From Candidatus Latescibacterota bacterium (lineage in GTDB: Bacteria > Latescibacterota > UBA2968), in assembly GCA_022821275.1 (NCBI GenBank), contig JAJEDY010000024.1, positions 1 to 64,000 on the forward strand: 64,000 nucleotides of DNA. Reading direction: 5' to 3'. The notes under the pieces were generated by a model, which had not been told where the DNA came from, ran no database searches, and was given only the letters and a program-made list of their open reading frames with translations. This document shows, one piece after another, positions 17,370 through 27,900 of the stretch (position 1 is the first letter of the stretch; each line of letters opens with the position of its first letter). The position numbers and the translations under genes are program-made.

Positions 17370-19589
17370 GTGAAATATTTGTTGCTGTTGTCGATGTTGT
17401 TGCCGCTATCTGTTCGTGCGGCAACGCTGAGTGGGTTTATTGCGGATCAGAGTAATGGCGAGTCGCTGCCCTATGCGAATGTGATGTTAAAAGGATCAGA
17501 CAGGCCCATTGTTGCGCTGAGCAATGTGGATGGGTATTACGCCATTCAAGGGGTTCCTGAGGATATCCCCTATGTGTTGACCATCTCTTATATCGGGTAT
17601 ATCAGTTTTCAGGATACGCTGACTTTTCGTGCGGGCGACACAAGGCGGCTCGATGTGCAACTCAAACCCGATCTAATAGTCGTGGAGGAGATCGTGGTGG
17701 AGGGCAAGCGGGAGGATGAAGAGCAGCTCATTCAGCCGGGCTTTGTGGAGGTAGAAACGGCAAAAATCCGCGAGTTGCCATCCATTGGCGAGACGGATAT
17801 TTTGCGTTCACTACACCTTTTGCCCGGTATTCAGGCCGCGTCGGATATCAGTTCGGGGCTTTATATTCGCGGTGGTGGGCCAGATCAGACCTTGATATTA
17901 TTGGATCAAATGCCGCTTTACAATCCATCGCACGCATTTGGCTTTTTTTCTACTTTTAATCCCGATGCCATTCGGGATATGAGTTTGCACAAAGGGGCTT
18001 ATCCGGCGAAATACGGCGGTCGTTTGGGGTCGGTGCTCGACGTACACAATAAGGATGGCAATCGCAAGGGATTTGATGCCAGCGGGGGGGTCAGTCTTAT
18101 TGCTGCGCGTTTGACACTCGAAGGCCCAACCTCAAAAGGGTCGTGGATGGTGTCGGGGCGGCGCACTTATATCGATCCGCTATTGTCTTTCATTCGGAAT
18201 GAAGACACAGATGTTCCCGCGTATTATTTTTACGACTTAAATGCCAAGCTCAATCAGGATTTTTCGGATAATGACAAAGTGCAGATCAGCGGGTATTTTG
18301 GCCGAGATGATCTGAGTTTTGATGTTGACGAGGATTCGTTTTTCGGCATTCGGTGGGGAAATACGGCTTTTCTGGGCAAATGGACGCACGTGTTTTCGCC
18401 CGCGCTATTTGGCAATTTTGTGGTGGCGGGCAGTGATTATGCCAGTAAGATAGAACTGAATATTCTCGATACGCCCATTTTGCTTTCCAACAGTATTACC
18501 GATTTTACCATCAAAGGCGATGTGGATTGGTTTGCCGCACGCGATCACGCCATCAGCGGCGGTTTTTTGGCTACCCGTTACGATTTTGAATTTTATCAGG
18601 AATTTAATCGCTCAAGCCAATTCGACCTGAGTCTGAAGCCCAGTTTGCTATCGGCGTATGTGCAAGATCATTGGCAGCCAGGCTCTGCAACAGATATTCG
18701 TCTGGGCCTGCGGAGCAGTTATTTTAGCGCTGGTGATCGCTTTCATGTCGAGCCGCGCTTGTCAATGAGCTACCGCAGGGGCAACTGGCGCTGGAAGGCG
18801 GCCGGTGGTTCATTTCACCAGTATTTGCAGTTGGTGACCACCGAGTTGTTTAGCGGCGGTGATTACTGGGTGCCGCTGGATGAGTCGGTGGATCCCGGAC
18901 GGTCCTGGCAGAGTGTGGCAGGTGTGGAGTGGGAACCTTCCGAACGTTACCAGGCTACGGTGGAAGCCTATTATACCGATATGGCGAATCTGATTGTACT
19001 GGACAATCGCATCGCCGCAGATATCGATGCGAAGACCGTGGAGGATACGTTTGTGAGTGGAGGGACCGGATATGCGACCGGTGTCGAAGTCTTTTTGCAG
19101 CGTCGCACGGGACGGCTGACGGGATGGATAGGTTATACGCTGGGATGGACGCGGCGCAAATTTGCCGAACTCAATCAGGGCAAGACATTTCCTCCAAAAT
19201 ACGACCGACGTCACGATGTGTCTTTTGTGAGCAATTATCGTCTGGGCAGGTGGTCGTTTGGGGCGAATTATGTCTATGGAACGGGACAGGCATTTACACC
19301 TGCATCTGCGCGTTATTCATTGCGTTCGCCCGCAGTGCCCCACCGGCAAACCGAAAGCCTGGTGCTGCCTTCAGACCGCAATAGTGCCCGCTTGTTGCCC
19401 TATCAGCGGTTGGATTTAAATGTGAAGATGCGGTTTCGCGCGTTTGGGGTGGATGGAGAATTTTACGTCCAGGTGTTTAACGTATTCAACCGACGCAATG
19501 AGTGGTTTGTCATTTTTGATGAGTCTGATCCCGATGTGGTCAAGATGTTGCCTATCGTGCCAACACTGGGGATCAATTTTGATTTTTAA
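17370..19589 (+). CDS. TonB-dependent outer-membrane receptor with carboxypeptidase-regulatory-like N-terminal domain
   Basis: A 739-residue receptor. The GTG at 17370 follows AAGGAAGG and begins the signal peptide KYLLLLSMLLPLSVRAA; longer in-frame starts run back through the tandem repeats. Residues ~20-105 are a CarboxypepD-regulatory-like/CNA-B-type domain (GFIADQSNGESLPYANVMLKG). The plug follows (ELPSIGETDILRSL, LYIRGGGPDQTLILLDQ) and then a 22-strand-like barrel ending NFDF. Substrate unknown; the CPD-type domain is the Bacteroidota SusC style. The DUF4249-like lipoprotein starts 10 nt downstream, a pairing common in that lineage. Confidence 0.9.
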   Translation: MKYLLLLSMLLPLSVRAATLSGFIADQSNGESLPYANVMLKGSDRPIVALSNVDGYYAIQGVPEDIPYVLTISYIGYISFQDTLTFRAGDTRRLDVQLKPDLIVVEEIVVEGKREDEEQLIQPGFVEVETAKIRELPSIGETDILRSLHLLPGIQAASDISSGLYIRGGGPDQTLILLDQMPLYNPSHAFGFFSTFNPDAIRDMSLHKGAYPAKYGGRLGSVLDVHNKDGNRKGFDASGGVSLIAARLTLEGPTSKGSWMVSGRRTYIDPLLSFIRNEDTDVPAYYFYDLNAKLNQDFSDNDKVQISGYFGRDDLSFDVDEDSFFGIRWGNTAFLGKWTHVFSPALFGNFVVAGSDYASKIELNILDTPILLSNSITDFTIKGDVDWFAARDHAISGGFLATRYDFEFYQEFNRSSQFDLSLKPSLLSAYVQDHWQPGSATDIRLGLRSSYFSAGDRFHVEPRLSMSYRRGNWRWKAAGGSFHQYLQLVTTELFSGGDYWVPLDESVDPGRSWQSVAGVEWEPSERYQATVEAYYTDMANLIVLDNRIAADIDAKTVEDTFVSGGTGYATGVEVFLQRRTGRLTGWIGYTLGWTRRKFAELNQGKTFPPKYDRRHDVSFVSNYRLGRWSFGANYVYGTGQAFTPASARYSLRSPAVPHRQTESLVLPSDRNSARLLPYQRLDLNVKMRFRAFGVDGEFYVQVFNVFNRRNEWFVIFDESDPDVVKMLPIVPTLGINFDF

Positions 19590-19599
19590 GAGGATTGTG

Positions 19600-20535
19600 A
19601 TGAAATATTTCGTTTTGATGGTGGGGTGTCTGATTGCACTGGTGGGGTGTGAAGCCGAGCGCGACCCGTCGAGCCTTTTTGGTCCCGATGCCTCGGGCGT
19701 TCTGGTGGTGGATGCGCTGCTGATTGTCGATCAACCCCTACCTCGGGTGTTGGTTAGTGAGACGGTAAACGCAAACGTGAGGTATTCTGAACGCTGGGCA
19801 GGTGTGGGTGATGCCGAGGTCGTGATCACTCAGGGGGGACAGACATTTTTGTACAGCCTGGGTTCCTCCTCTGGGTCTTATATGCCTCCGCCCAATGCCC
19901 CGCTCGTTGTGCCAAATACAACTTATCATTTGCGCGTGCAATCACGGGGTAGGGAAGCTACAGCGCAGACGATTACACCGGGCAGATTGGATATTCGAGA
20001 GGCGACATTATTAGATGATGAGACACTCGAGGTCATTCGGTCATTGAAGAGATATGAAGATGGCAATGTGGAGGAGAATCGCGTTGTCTATCAAGATGGC
20101 CTTCTGGAAATGCGATTTGATCCGCTTCCCGTCAGTGGCTACCATATTGCAATAGAAAATCTGGATCCAGAGTCGGATTTTGTGATTTATTCCGATCTGA
20201 TTGATGATGAAGATGAGCAGGCGGAGTTTGAACGATACGGCAGTTCTCCGGCATTTGAGGCCGCAGATGGCATCGTGCGGTTTCCCTGGTTTGCCGTGGC
20301 TTATGCCGGGCCTCATGTCATTCGCATTTATGCGGTTGACAAAAACTGGTTTGATTTGATTCGCTCTGTACCCGAGTTTTTTCAAGATGATGATGGGAAT
20401 GCGTTTCAGCTTGGCGGTCTGGCGGGCGACAATTTTGAGCGTCCACTGTTTAACGTTGATGGGGGCATAGGGATTTTTGGGTCGGCGTCTGCGGATTCGG
20501 TGGGTTTTGTGGTGCTGCCCCGTCCCCCGCAATAA
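19600..20535 (+). CDS. DUF4249-like lipoprotein
   Basis: A 311-residue protein. The ATG at 19600 follows GAGGA and opens a lipoprotein signal (IALVGC, lipidated C17). The segments VVDALLIVDQPLPRVLVSETV and VVITQGGQTFLY followed by NTTYHLRVQSRGR match the DUF4249 pattern of outer-membrane lipoproteins encoded next to TonB receptors. It is probably a surface partner of the receptor encoded just upstream. Its role is inferred from this pairing only. The transcription unit ends in a terminator 25 nt later. Confidence 0.7.
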   Translation: MKYFVLMVGCLIALVGCEAERDPSSLFGPDASGVLVVDALLIVDQPLPRVLVSETVNANVRYSERWAGVGDAEVVITQGGQTFLYSLGSSSGSYMPPPNAPLVVPNTTYHLRVQSRGREATAQTITPGRLDIREATLLDDETLEVIRSLKRYEDGNVEENRVVYQDGLLEMRFDPLPVSGYHIAIENLDPESDFVIYSDLIDDEDEQAEFERYGSSPAFEAADGIVRFPWFAVAYAGPHVIRIYAVDKNWFDLIRSVPEFFQDDDGNAFQLGGLAGDNFERPLFNVDGGIGIFGSASADSVGFVVLPRPPQ

Positions 20536-20559
20536 AAGTTTTTGCACAAATACACCCTC

Positions 20560-20592
20560 GGGGCATCGGTTATAGACCGACGCCCTTTTTCT
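20560..20592 (+). terminator. Intrinsic terminator
   Basis: GGGCATCGGT pairs with ACCGACGCCC (one A-C mismatch) around TATAG, followed by TTTTT. It ends the TonB-receptor unit immediately before a new promoter. Confidence 0.85.
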
Positions 20593-20596
20593 TTGC

Positions 20597-20624
20597 TTGA
20601 CATAAGTATTTATAGTGTTATGAT
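20597..20624 (+). promoter_or_regulatory. Promoter of the PhyH-Gfo-PfkB unit
   Basis: TTGACA (20597-20602), 16-nt spacer, TATGAT (20619-20624), 32 nt before the first start codon. Confidence 0.7.
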
Positions 20625-20656
20625 TTATCTATCCAGCAATTTTTAGGAGGATAAAA

Positions 20657-21463
20657 ATGACACCTGAAGAACAGAAAGCATTTTTCTACGACCAGGGCTA
20701 TCTCCTCGTTGAAGATGTGGTGTCGCCAGAGGAGTTGGCCGAGTGTGAAGAAGAGATTCATAAATTGCACGTAATGGCAGCAGATTTGGCAGGCAGGGGC
20801 GATAAGCGTTCGGGTAGTTTTCAGCGCGAGCCTTATGCAAGAGACAAAGAGCAAGAAGGCTTGCCCGTGTTGCGTAAGATTGAGCAGACGCGCGATTTTT
20901 CCGATGTGTTCAAGAATTTGGCTGCACATTCCAAACTCGTGCCTGTGGTTCAGAATCTGATTGGCTCCGATTTGTTGTTGTTTCGCAGTACGCTTATGCT
21001 CAAGCCCGCGTTTCACGGGTCTTCGCATGGTTTTCATCAAGATTCGGCGTATTGGCCAATGGAGCCGCCCGCACTTGTTACGGTGAGCATTGCATTGACA
21101 GATGCCAGTTCAGAGAATGGGTGCATTCGAGTGATTCCCGGGAGTCACAAGTGGGGCATGCAGAAATGGGGCGATATTGCGCGGCCTCAAGATGCGAAGT
21201 TGACAGATCGAAAAAATTTGGATATCTCACAGGCTATTGAGGTGCCACTCAAGGCGGGAACGGCTCTCCTGTTTCACAGCTTGTGTGTACACGGTTCTGG
21301 CCCCAATAATTCACCTCGCCCGAGGCATACGGCACTCTACGCCTATTTTCCTCCTACTGTGCGTTATATGGCGCGAGGAAAGGATTCATCGCGCACATTT
21401 CCGGTGATCTCGGGATTAGAGGGCCGGAAAGAAGTGAAGATGGTGGCTGAACCAGCGGCTTAA
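20657..21463 (+). CDS. Phytanoyl-CoA dioxygenase family protein
   Basis: A 268-residue Fe(II)/2-oxoglutarate-dependent oxygenase, start set by TAGGAGG. The iron triad is visible: H-x-D in GFHQDSAYW and the distal His in CVHGSGPNNS, with the 2-oxoglutarate Arg in PRHTALYAYF. ENGCIRVIPGSHKWG is the usual PhyH strand. Substrate unknown; the family is very diverse (hydroxylations of small molecules and acyl-CoA). It is followed 41 nt downstream by a Gfo/Idh/MocA oxidoreductase and then a sugar kinase, suggesting carbohydrate or polyol catabolism. Confidence 0.88.
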   Translation: MTPEEQKAFFYDQGYLLVEDVVSPEELAECEEEIHKLHVMAADLAGRGDKRSGSFQREPYARDKEQEGLPVLRKIEQTRDFSDVFKNLAAHSKLVPVVQNLIGSDLLLFRSTLMLKPAFHGSSHGFHQDSAYWPMEPPALVTVSIALTDASSENGCIRVIPGSHKWGMQKWGDIARPQDAKLTDRKNLDISQAIEVPLKAGTALLFHSLCVHGSGPNNSPRPRHTALYAYFPPTVRYMARGKDSSRTFPVISGLEGRKEVKMVAEPAA

Positions 21464-21504
21464 TAAAAAAATATTACTTACTATAAACCGGGAGGTTCTG
21501 CGCG

Positions 21505-22488
21505 ATGTCAAAAGAGAAAATTCGCCTCGGTTTGATCGGATGTGGTGGCAATATGCAGCGGGCGCATTTGCCCCGTTTGAAAGCAGATGGTGGCGTGGAG
21601 ATTATCGGCGTGGCCGATCCAGACGAGAGCCAGGCCGAAGCATTGATGGCAGAGTGGGGCAGTGAGGTATCTTTTTATGAAGATTATCGCCAACTCGTGC
21701 GGAATGAGGCTCTCGATGCCATGCTGATCAGTTCGCCCCATGCACTGCATTATGAACACGCCCGTTTGTCTTTGCAAAAAGGCTTGCACGTTCTGGTTGA
21801 GAAGCCCCTCACGATTGCGTCTCGGCAGACCAAGTCTCTGATCAATTTGTCGGATAAATTGAAATTGTATCTGGTTGTGGCTTACCAGCGCAATTATATG
21901 GCTCCCCATGTTTATGCGCGTGAGTTGATTCGGCAGGGTGAACTCGGAGATTTGCGTGGCGTGGTGGCTTATGTGACGCAAAATTGGGGAAGTATCCGCG
22001 GCTGGCGTTTGGATCCCGAACTGTCGGGGGGCGGTATGTTTATGGATACGGGTAGCCATCTCGTCGCCTCTGTGTTGTGGATTACGGGATTGGAGCCTGT
22101 GGAGGTCTCGGCTTTTGCGGAGAATGCTGGAAAAGCCGTGGATACCAATATGGTGGTCAATGTGCGTTTCAAAGGTGGCGGGGCAGGTACGCTGAATACA
22201 TTTGGCAATGCGGCGCATCACGATGAACGGATCGCCATTCACGGGAGCAAGGGCTGTCTGGTATTCCATTTACACCAGTGGCGGGTGCAGTCGGTTTTGC
22301 TGAATGACAAACCAATCGAAATTCCATCGCATATTCAGGAGATGACTCCCGATCAGGCATTTTTTGATCTGATTCGCAATGATGGCGTGGGGTATTCGCC
22401 GCCGGATTTTGCTTTGCAGGTCGCCCGTTTGTCCGAGGCTGCTTATCGCTCGGCTTCTGCAAAAAAGGCCGTGAAGGTGTCGCGGTAA
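21505..22488 (+). CDS. Gfo/Idh/MocA family oxidoreductase
   Basis: A 327-residue NAD(P)-dependent sugar or inositol dehydrogenase. Rossmann motif LGLIGCGGNMQRAHL at the N-terminus, catalytic-region lysine in the VEKPLT motif, and GGGMFMDTGSHLVA in the C-terminal half. GGGAGG lies upstream of the ATG. Its stop codon overlaps the ATG of the PfkB kinase by one base (TAATG), so translation is probably coupled. Substrate unknown. Confidence 0.9.
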   Translation: MSKEKIRLGLIGCGGNMQRAHLPRLKADGGVEIIGVADPDESQAEALMAEWGSEVSFYEDYRQLVRNEALDAMLISSPHALHYEHARLSLQKGLHVLVEKPLTIASRQTKSLINLSDKLKLYLVVAYQRNYMAPHVYARELIRQGELGDLRGVVAYVTQNWGSIRGWRLDPELSGGGMFMDTGSHLVASVLWITGLEPVEVSAFAENAGKAVDTNMVVNVRFKGGGAGTLNTFGNAAHHDERIAIHGSKGCLVFHLHQWRVQSVLLNDKPIEIPSHIQEMTPDQAFFDLIRNDGVGYSPPDFALQVARLSEAAYRSASAKKAVKVSR

Positions 22489-23372
22489 TGCGCCGTGAGC
22501 CGCCTTCTGTGGTCGCTATCGGGGCCGTGTTGTGGGATGTGTTTCCCGATGGCGAGCGATTGGGGGGGGCGCCGGCAAATTTTGCCGTACACGCGGCTGC
22601 TTTGGGCGCGCGTTCTACTATGGTGAGTTGTGTGGGAGACGATGCGCGAGGTAAGGCAGCACTTGAGATTTTGGGCGGAAGAGACGTGGCGATAGATGCC
22701 GTACAAGTTCAGACCCATCGACCAACGGGTAGCGTGAATGTGACCTTTGTAGATGGGCAACCGGCTTATGAAATAGTCGAAGGCGTGGCGTGGGATGCGA
22801 TTACCTGGTGCTCAGAACTGGCACTGATAGCGCAATCTGCTCACGCCTTGTGTTTTGGTACACTGGAGCAACGCGAGGCGCAAAGCTGTCGGGCAATTAG
22901 AAATTTTTTGGATGCGGCGTCGCCGGATTGCCTGCGCGTGTTTGATATCAATTTTCGACAGCACTATCACACTGATGAGATTGTGCGGGAATCTATAGCA
23001 CGCGCTGATGTGTTGAAGTTAAATGATGAGGAAGTCGTTCTACTGCGGGATTATGTGGGTGGAGAAGAAGATGTGGATGTTTTTTTGACAGGTATTCTCG
23101 CGCGGTTTGACCTTCAATGTGTGATTTTGACGCTTGGAGAGCAGGGATGTCGGGTTGTGAGTGAAGGTGAGATTTGTCAGGCGGTGGGGAAAAGACAGGA
23201 GGTCGTGAATACGGTGGGTGCTGGCGATGCTTTTACGGCGGCATTTGTCATGCATTTGCTCGATAGCGCACCGATGCAGATATGCGCCGAACAGGCCAAT
23301 GCCGTTGGCGGTTTTGTTACGACCCAGGATGGTGGAATGCCGCCGTTGCCCGCGCATTTTCGGGTTTTTTAG
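22488..23372 (+). CDS. PfkB-family carbohydrate kinase
   Basis: A 294-residue ribokinase-type kinase. GGAPANFAVHAAALG near the N-terminus is the sugar-binding signature, and VGAGDAFTAAFV near the C-terminus contains the catalytic Asp. Likely substrates are fructose, 2-keto-3-deoxygluconate or a similar sugar; it is close to fructokinases. It is coupled to the preceding oxidoreductase and converges with the AlkP-type gene, with only eight bases between the stops. Confidence 0.88.
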   Translation: MRREPPSVVAIGAVLWDVFPDGERLGGAPANFAVHAAALGARSTMVSCVGDDARGKAALEILGGRDVAIDAVQVQTHRPTGSVNVTFVDGQPAYEIVEGVAWDAITWCSELALIAQSAHALCFGTLEQREAQSCRAIRNFLDAASPDCLRVFDINFRQHYHTDEIVRESIARADVLKLNDEEVVLLRDYVGGEEDVDVFLTGILARFDLQCVILTLGEQGCRVVSEGEICQAVGKRQEVVNTVGAGDAFTAAFVMHLLDSAPMQICAEQANAVGGFVTTQDGGMPPLPAHFRVF

Positions 23373-23380
23373 CGGTCAAA

Positions 23381-24877
23381 TCACAAATATCCCAACGATC
23401 TGAGCCGATCTTCGAGTGCTTTTTTTTCTTCTTCTGTATAGACCTCGTCGTCCGTGTGTGGAGGTTGTGCGTCTGATGGTGCGGGCGTTGAAGGCGCGTT
23501 GACGATTGCCTGGCCTTGCATGTCGGTGGGTATGGGGATATCCATGAGACCGAGGATAGTCGGTGCGATGTCGCGTATTTCCAGATTGTATCTTTCGCCG
23601 GTGTGCGCGCCGTCTTTGAGGATAAAGATACCGTGTTGGGCGTGATTGGCATCGTCTGGTCCGGTGTCGTTTTCAAGGGTGAAGATGGCGCGATGGCCTA
23701 TTGTGCCAATAGAACGCCAGTGCAGGTCGCCAAAATAGACGATGAGGTCGGGGGGGATATTGTTGATGGTGCTGTAAATATCTTCTGGTTTGAAGACTTG
23801 CGTAGGCAAGGGATTGCCCTTGTCGTCGGGAATTTCTACAATTTTTTTGGAGATTTCGTCACGCAGGGCATTGTATTGTTCGGGTGGCACAATGCCTTTT
23901 GGTTCGCGCCCGGCAACGTTGAGAAAGATGCGCGCGTAATAGCCGCCCGCCCCCCAGGCTGTGGTTTTAGTCCAGTCGATTTCGAGATCCTCATAAGCCA
24001 TAGGCTTTTGGGGATATTTTTTTAGTGTCAAATACCCCTCGCGGACCAGCCATTCGTTGATGCAGATGCCGCCGTCTATGCGCTTGGCGCCGTGGTCTGA
24101 GACGAGGAGAATGGCTGTGTCTTTACCCGCCAGATCAATTAGAGATGCGATTTCCCTATCGAGATACCGGTAATAGTCGCGGATGGCGTTCACATATTCG
24201 GAATTGGGATCGTGTTTTCGGTGGGTTTGATCCAGGAATCGCCAGAATCCGTGGTGGATGCGGTCTGTGCCCATTTCCACATGCATGCAAAAATCCCATT
24301 CGCGGGTTTGCATGAGATGTCGGGTTACGCGAAATCGCTTTTCGGTCATGGCGTAAATTTCGCGGAGCAAGCGCTTTTTGTCATCTGTGCGAAAATCGGG
24401 TACATCGATGATATAGCCATCGGATACGCGTTCGATCTCTGCTTTTAGACTGCCGGGATAGGTATAGGGACTGGTGTTGCTCGGTGTGAGAAAAGAGGCG
24501 ATCAGGCAGCCATTGACTGGCTGGGGAGGATAGGTTTGGGGCACGCCAACGAGGATTACTTTTTTGCCCGAGGCAGATATGATGTCCCAAACTGTATCGT
24601 CGTGCACGAGCGTAGAGTTGGCAATAGACAGACGGTTGTAGGAGTAATCGGCGCGGTTGCGAAGTCCGTAAAATCCCAGCGCGCCGGGGTCTTTGCCCGT
24701 TACCATGCTCATCCAGGCGGGAATGGTGATGGGCGGGATGGTGCTTTTGAGATTGCCGTAAATCCCGGTCTGGATCAGGTTATTGATGGTGGGCAGGTCA
24801 TCTCGAAACCGCTGAAAGATCAGTTCGGGCGACGCACAATCCAGACCTATGACGAGTACTTTTCGAATAGATGACAT
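23381..24877 (-). CDS. AlkP-superfamily phosphohydrolase/phosphomutase
   Basis: A 498-residue protein. N-terminal VLVIGLDCASPELIF provides the first metal Asp, a Thr nucleophile candidate lies in PPITIPAWMSMVTGK, and LLVSDHGAKR supplies the distal D-H pair. The C-terminus LEDRLRSLGYL is a recurrent tail of this group. It is related to type I phosphodiesterases/nucleotide pyrophosphatases; substrate unknown. No signal peptide is evident, so it is probably cytoplasmic. It is the last gene of the long minus-strand run, 47 nt after the C25 peptidase. Confidence 0.83.
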   Translation of the reverse strand: MSSIRKVLVIGLDCASPELIFQRFRDDLPTINNLIQTGIYGNLKSTIPPITIPAWMSMVTGKDPGALGFYGLRNRADYSYNRLSIANSTLVHDDTVWDIISASGKKVILVGVPQTYPPQPVNGCLIASFLTPSNTSPYTYPGSLKAEIERVSDGYIIDVPDFRTDDKKRLLREIYAMTEKRFRVTRHLMQTREWDFCMHVEMGTDRIHHGFWRFLDQTHRKHDPNSEYVNAIRDYYRYLDREIASLIDLAGKDTAILLVSDHGAKRIDGGICINEWLVREGYLTLKKYPQKPMAYEDLEIDWTKTTAWGAGGYYARIFLNVAGREPKGIVPPEQYNALRDEISKKIVEIPDDKGNPLPTQVFKPEDIYSTINNIPPDLIVYFGDLHWRSIGTIGHRAIFTLENDTGPDDANHAQHGIFILKDGAHTGERYNLEIRDIAPTILGLMDIPIPTDMQGQAIVNAPSTPAPSDAQPPHTDDEVYTEEEKKALEDRLRSLGYL

Positions 24878-24904
24878 GGTATTTCCTCAGCGTGCAGGGC
24901 ACCT

Positions 24905-24924
24905 TTCCAGTCCCCAGCCCCCTC
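24905..24924. repeat. Short dispersed G-rich repeat, copy 1 (inverted)
   Basis: The minus strand reads GAGGGGGCTGGGGACTGG, identical over 18 bases to 45277-45294. It lies in the short gap between two minus-strand genes. Confidence 0.8.
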
Positions 24925-27900
24925 TTATCGATACACAATCAACTTATCTTTAATCCGCGCCTGCGATTCGCCGTTTTCCGCTGTCAAGGTGTACAGATAC
25001 GTGTTGTTGCTCAGCACCTGGCCGTCGGCGTCTCGCCCATCCCAAAAGATCTGGTTGTATCCCGCGCGTGCAAATGGCTCTTCAATTATCTGTATGAGCC
25101 GTCCGGCAAGGGTGTAAATCCGCACGGTGACTTCTGAAGGACGCGATAAGATGAATGTAAAATGTCCTGCATCGGATACGGGATTGGGTGCGACCAGCGC
25201 ATTTTCTATCGCCAATATTGAAGAGACCTGGAACGATATTGCCATTTTTGCAGGACCATTTCCCAGCCTGTCAGAAGCTTCGACGTTGAGCGAATAACGA
25301 CCATCGACAAGTGCGTTTGGTGTATAGATAAATGACAGTGTTGTGAGGGTAATGGCGCGGTCTTCTATTTTTTCCGATTCATAATGACTCTCCTGTGCCT
25401 CATCCGTTCCCGAAAGCGATAGGCGAATGCTGGATAAATCAATACCCGCGGTATCGCGCATGGAAATTCTAAATGTCGGTTGGGAGGGCAAATAATCTTC
25501 TGGTCGCACTTCGCCAAGGGCATCCAGTGCCGCGATTTCAATTGTTGGCACATCGCGGTCAGAACTCGGTGCAATCCGCACTGGCTCTGTAAGTGCTACC
25601 TCTCGTCCGGGAAAAATCGACTGTCCCTGAAAATTTTCCAAACGAGCAGTCACTATGTGTTGCCCTGCCCATTGCGCGGTTTGCCACGCCAGGCGCAGGG
25701 GCACGATCCGGCCGAGGGGGCTATCTTCGGGCACAGCCACGCGCCCTATCAGACGCCCCAGCGCTGGGACGCCGCTATAAAAGGCAACGGATGTGCCCAG
25801 AGCGACATCTAATGGACCCCGATTTTGCACATCGAGATGGAGATACACGGGTTGCAATTCCGTTATTTCAAAAGGTTCTGCCCGCAGGTTGCTCAGGCCA
25901 ATATCCGAAAGTGGCTGATATGTTGTGGTCCAGGTTTGCAGACCGGGGGATGGATTTAGTCCCTCTCCGTACAATTTGATCTGGATTTTTAGTCTCGGAG
26001 TGGATGAACCTATACCGCTCAAATCGATTGTTCCAGGAGGCAAATTTTGCCATTGTGATAATGGGGCAAAAGTATTGTTATCGATCTCGCCGAGTAGATT
26101 CACTTCGGCTTTGCCCGTGCCCGACAGTGTTGTCGTTACTGTATGCCACGCACCCGCAGGTCCAACTGGTTCAGATGTTAAGGTGCCAAATTCGGGCAAG
26201 CGCTGCCCCGGGTATCGATATACCATGCCCCCTTCCAATTGTCCCAACCACACCACGTTGTTCACCCAATCAAATTGTCCGCCCAAAATATCTGTCTGTG
26301 CCTGATCGCTTTCAAATTCTTCGACGAATGCCCCGGTTTGTGCATCTACCACGCGCACGCGATGCGTCAATCCCGTGCCATATTCGATTAAGTAGATAAA
26401 CTGCCCATCGGCAATTGCGCCATCTGTTAATAGATATCCAAATCCCGTTTCTGTTGGCTGTACAGTAAATTGTCGCACGATGCGCCAGGCATTGGCAGGG
26501 TCAAATACGCGTACGGTCCACCCGCTGCGCTTTATGCCATTGATCCCTGCAGACACGTTGTAGATAAACTCGCCATCAGAGGTAATTAAAGCATGGTCAT
26601 CAAATGGCAATCCGCGGGACAAATCCAGCAAGCGGTCGGGTACTTCAACGGTATCGATTCGTCCAGTGACGGGAGAAATCCGTAGCAGAGAACGTGCGGT
26701 GCGGTGTTCAGAATAAATAAATCCATCGCTGTGAAATGTCGCAGAAATGCTCTGGATAGGTGTTTCGGTCACGATACCGTAATTTTGTCCCGCTACTGTG
26801 CCATTGAATCCCGTGCCAATGCGCGCGAACAAATCGCTGCCGGGATACAAGTCTCGCGGCGTATAGAATCGCTTCACATACAAGTACGTGCCGTCTGTAC
26901 ACAAAACGGCTGTGCCCGCCACCCCTTCGCTCAAAAAAGAAGTCTCGGCAGCATTAAATCGGATCGGAGGTGGCGACATGGTGCGTCCAACAGAGCCATC
27001 ATCAGATAACACGACATTTTCGCCTGTGCCGCGCGATAATGCAATAGTACCGTCTTGCTGCCACACCACCTGCCGTTCGGGTACAGAGGATGTCACCACA
27101 AAATGTCGCACATCGGACCAGGGTCCCGTTGTCTGTCCATCGGATAATCGGGCGCGCCAAAAATAAGCCCCTTCTCGCAAACCCGTTGGTCGCCATAAAA
27201 TGATGCCTTCGGTGGCGGCTATATTGCCCGATCGGAGGGTTGCGGTATCTCGAAAATCACCAGACGCACTCAGTTCAAATTCGCCTGTTATATGGAACTG
27301 GTCTTCTCCAGAACGCACGCCCAATACTGTTTCGACATTCGCGACGGTTTGACTCGGCAATGGCAAGAACGGCACTGCCGATAACGCACCTAATACATCG
27401 ACTTCTACAGAAGTCCGATTATTTGTTTCATCTTCTTCTACAATCGCATTGGCGGGATCGGCTATCGCTTCTAAAATATGGCGTCCAGCGCGGTTTTTGA
27501 GACGCCAGAGCACTGTCACACTATCGCGTATTCCAAAAGGCGGTAAAGCCGCCATGAATAGGGTATCGACCTCGGCGGAATCCAGGTTGCGATCAATCAG
27601 GACGATATCTACGCTGCGAGTAGGCAAAATACCCCAGTTTTCCACATTCAGTGTTACCCGGACCGAGTCTCCTGTGGTCAGTTCACCCTGTTGGTCTAAT
27701 TGCAGCGCCGCGTCGTCAAGTACAAAATCCGGATTTTGCGGCACTGCGATTTGTTGTGCGGGATCGCCGATCAAATTCATTCCCACCAGTCCCAGTTCAC
27801 TCGAAGGAAGAACCGCGAGTTCGGTCATTTTGCCCAGTGCGAGACTCTGACCGAAAGCCAGGACGCCATTTTCAAATGTGTGTCGGAATAGCGCGGTGTT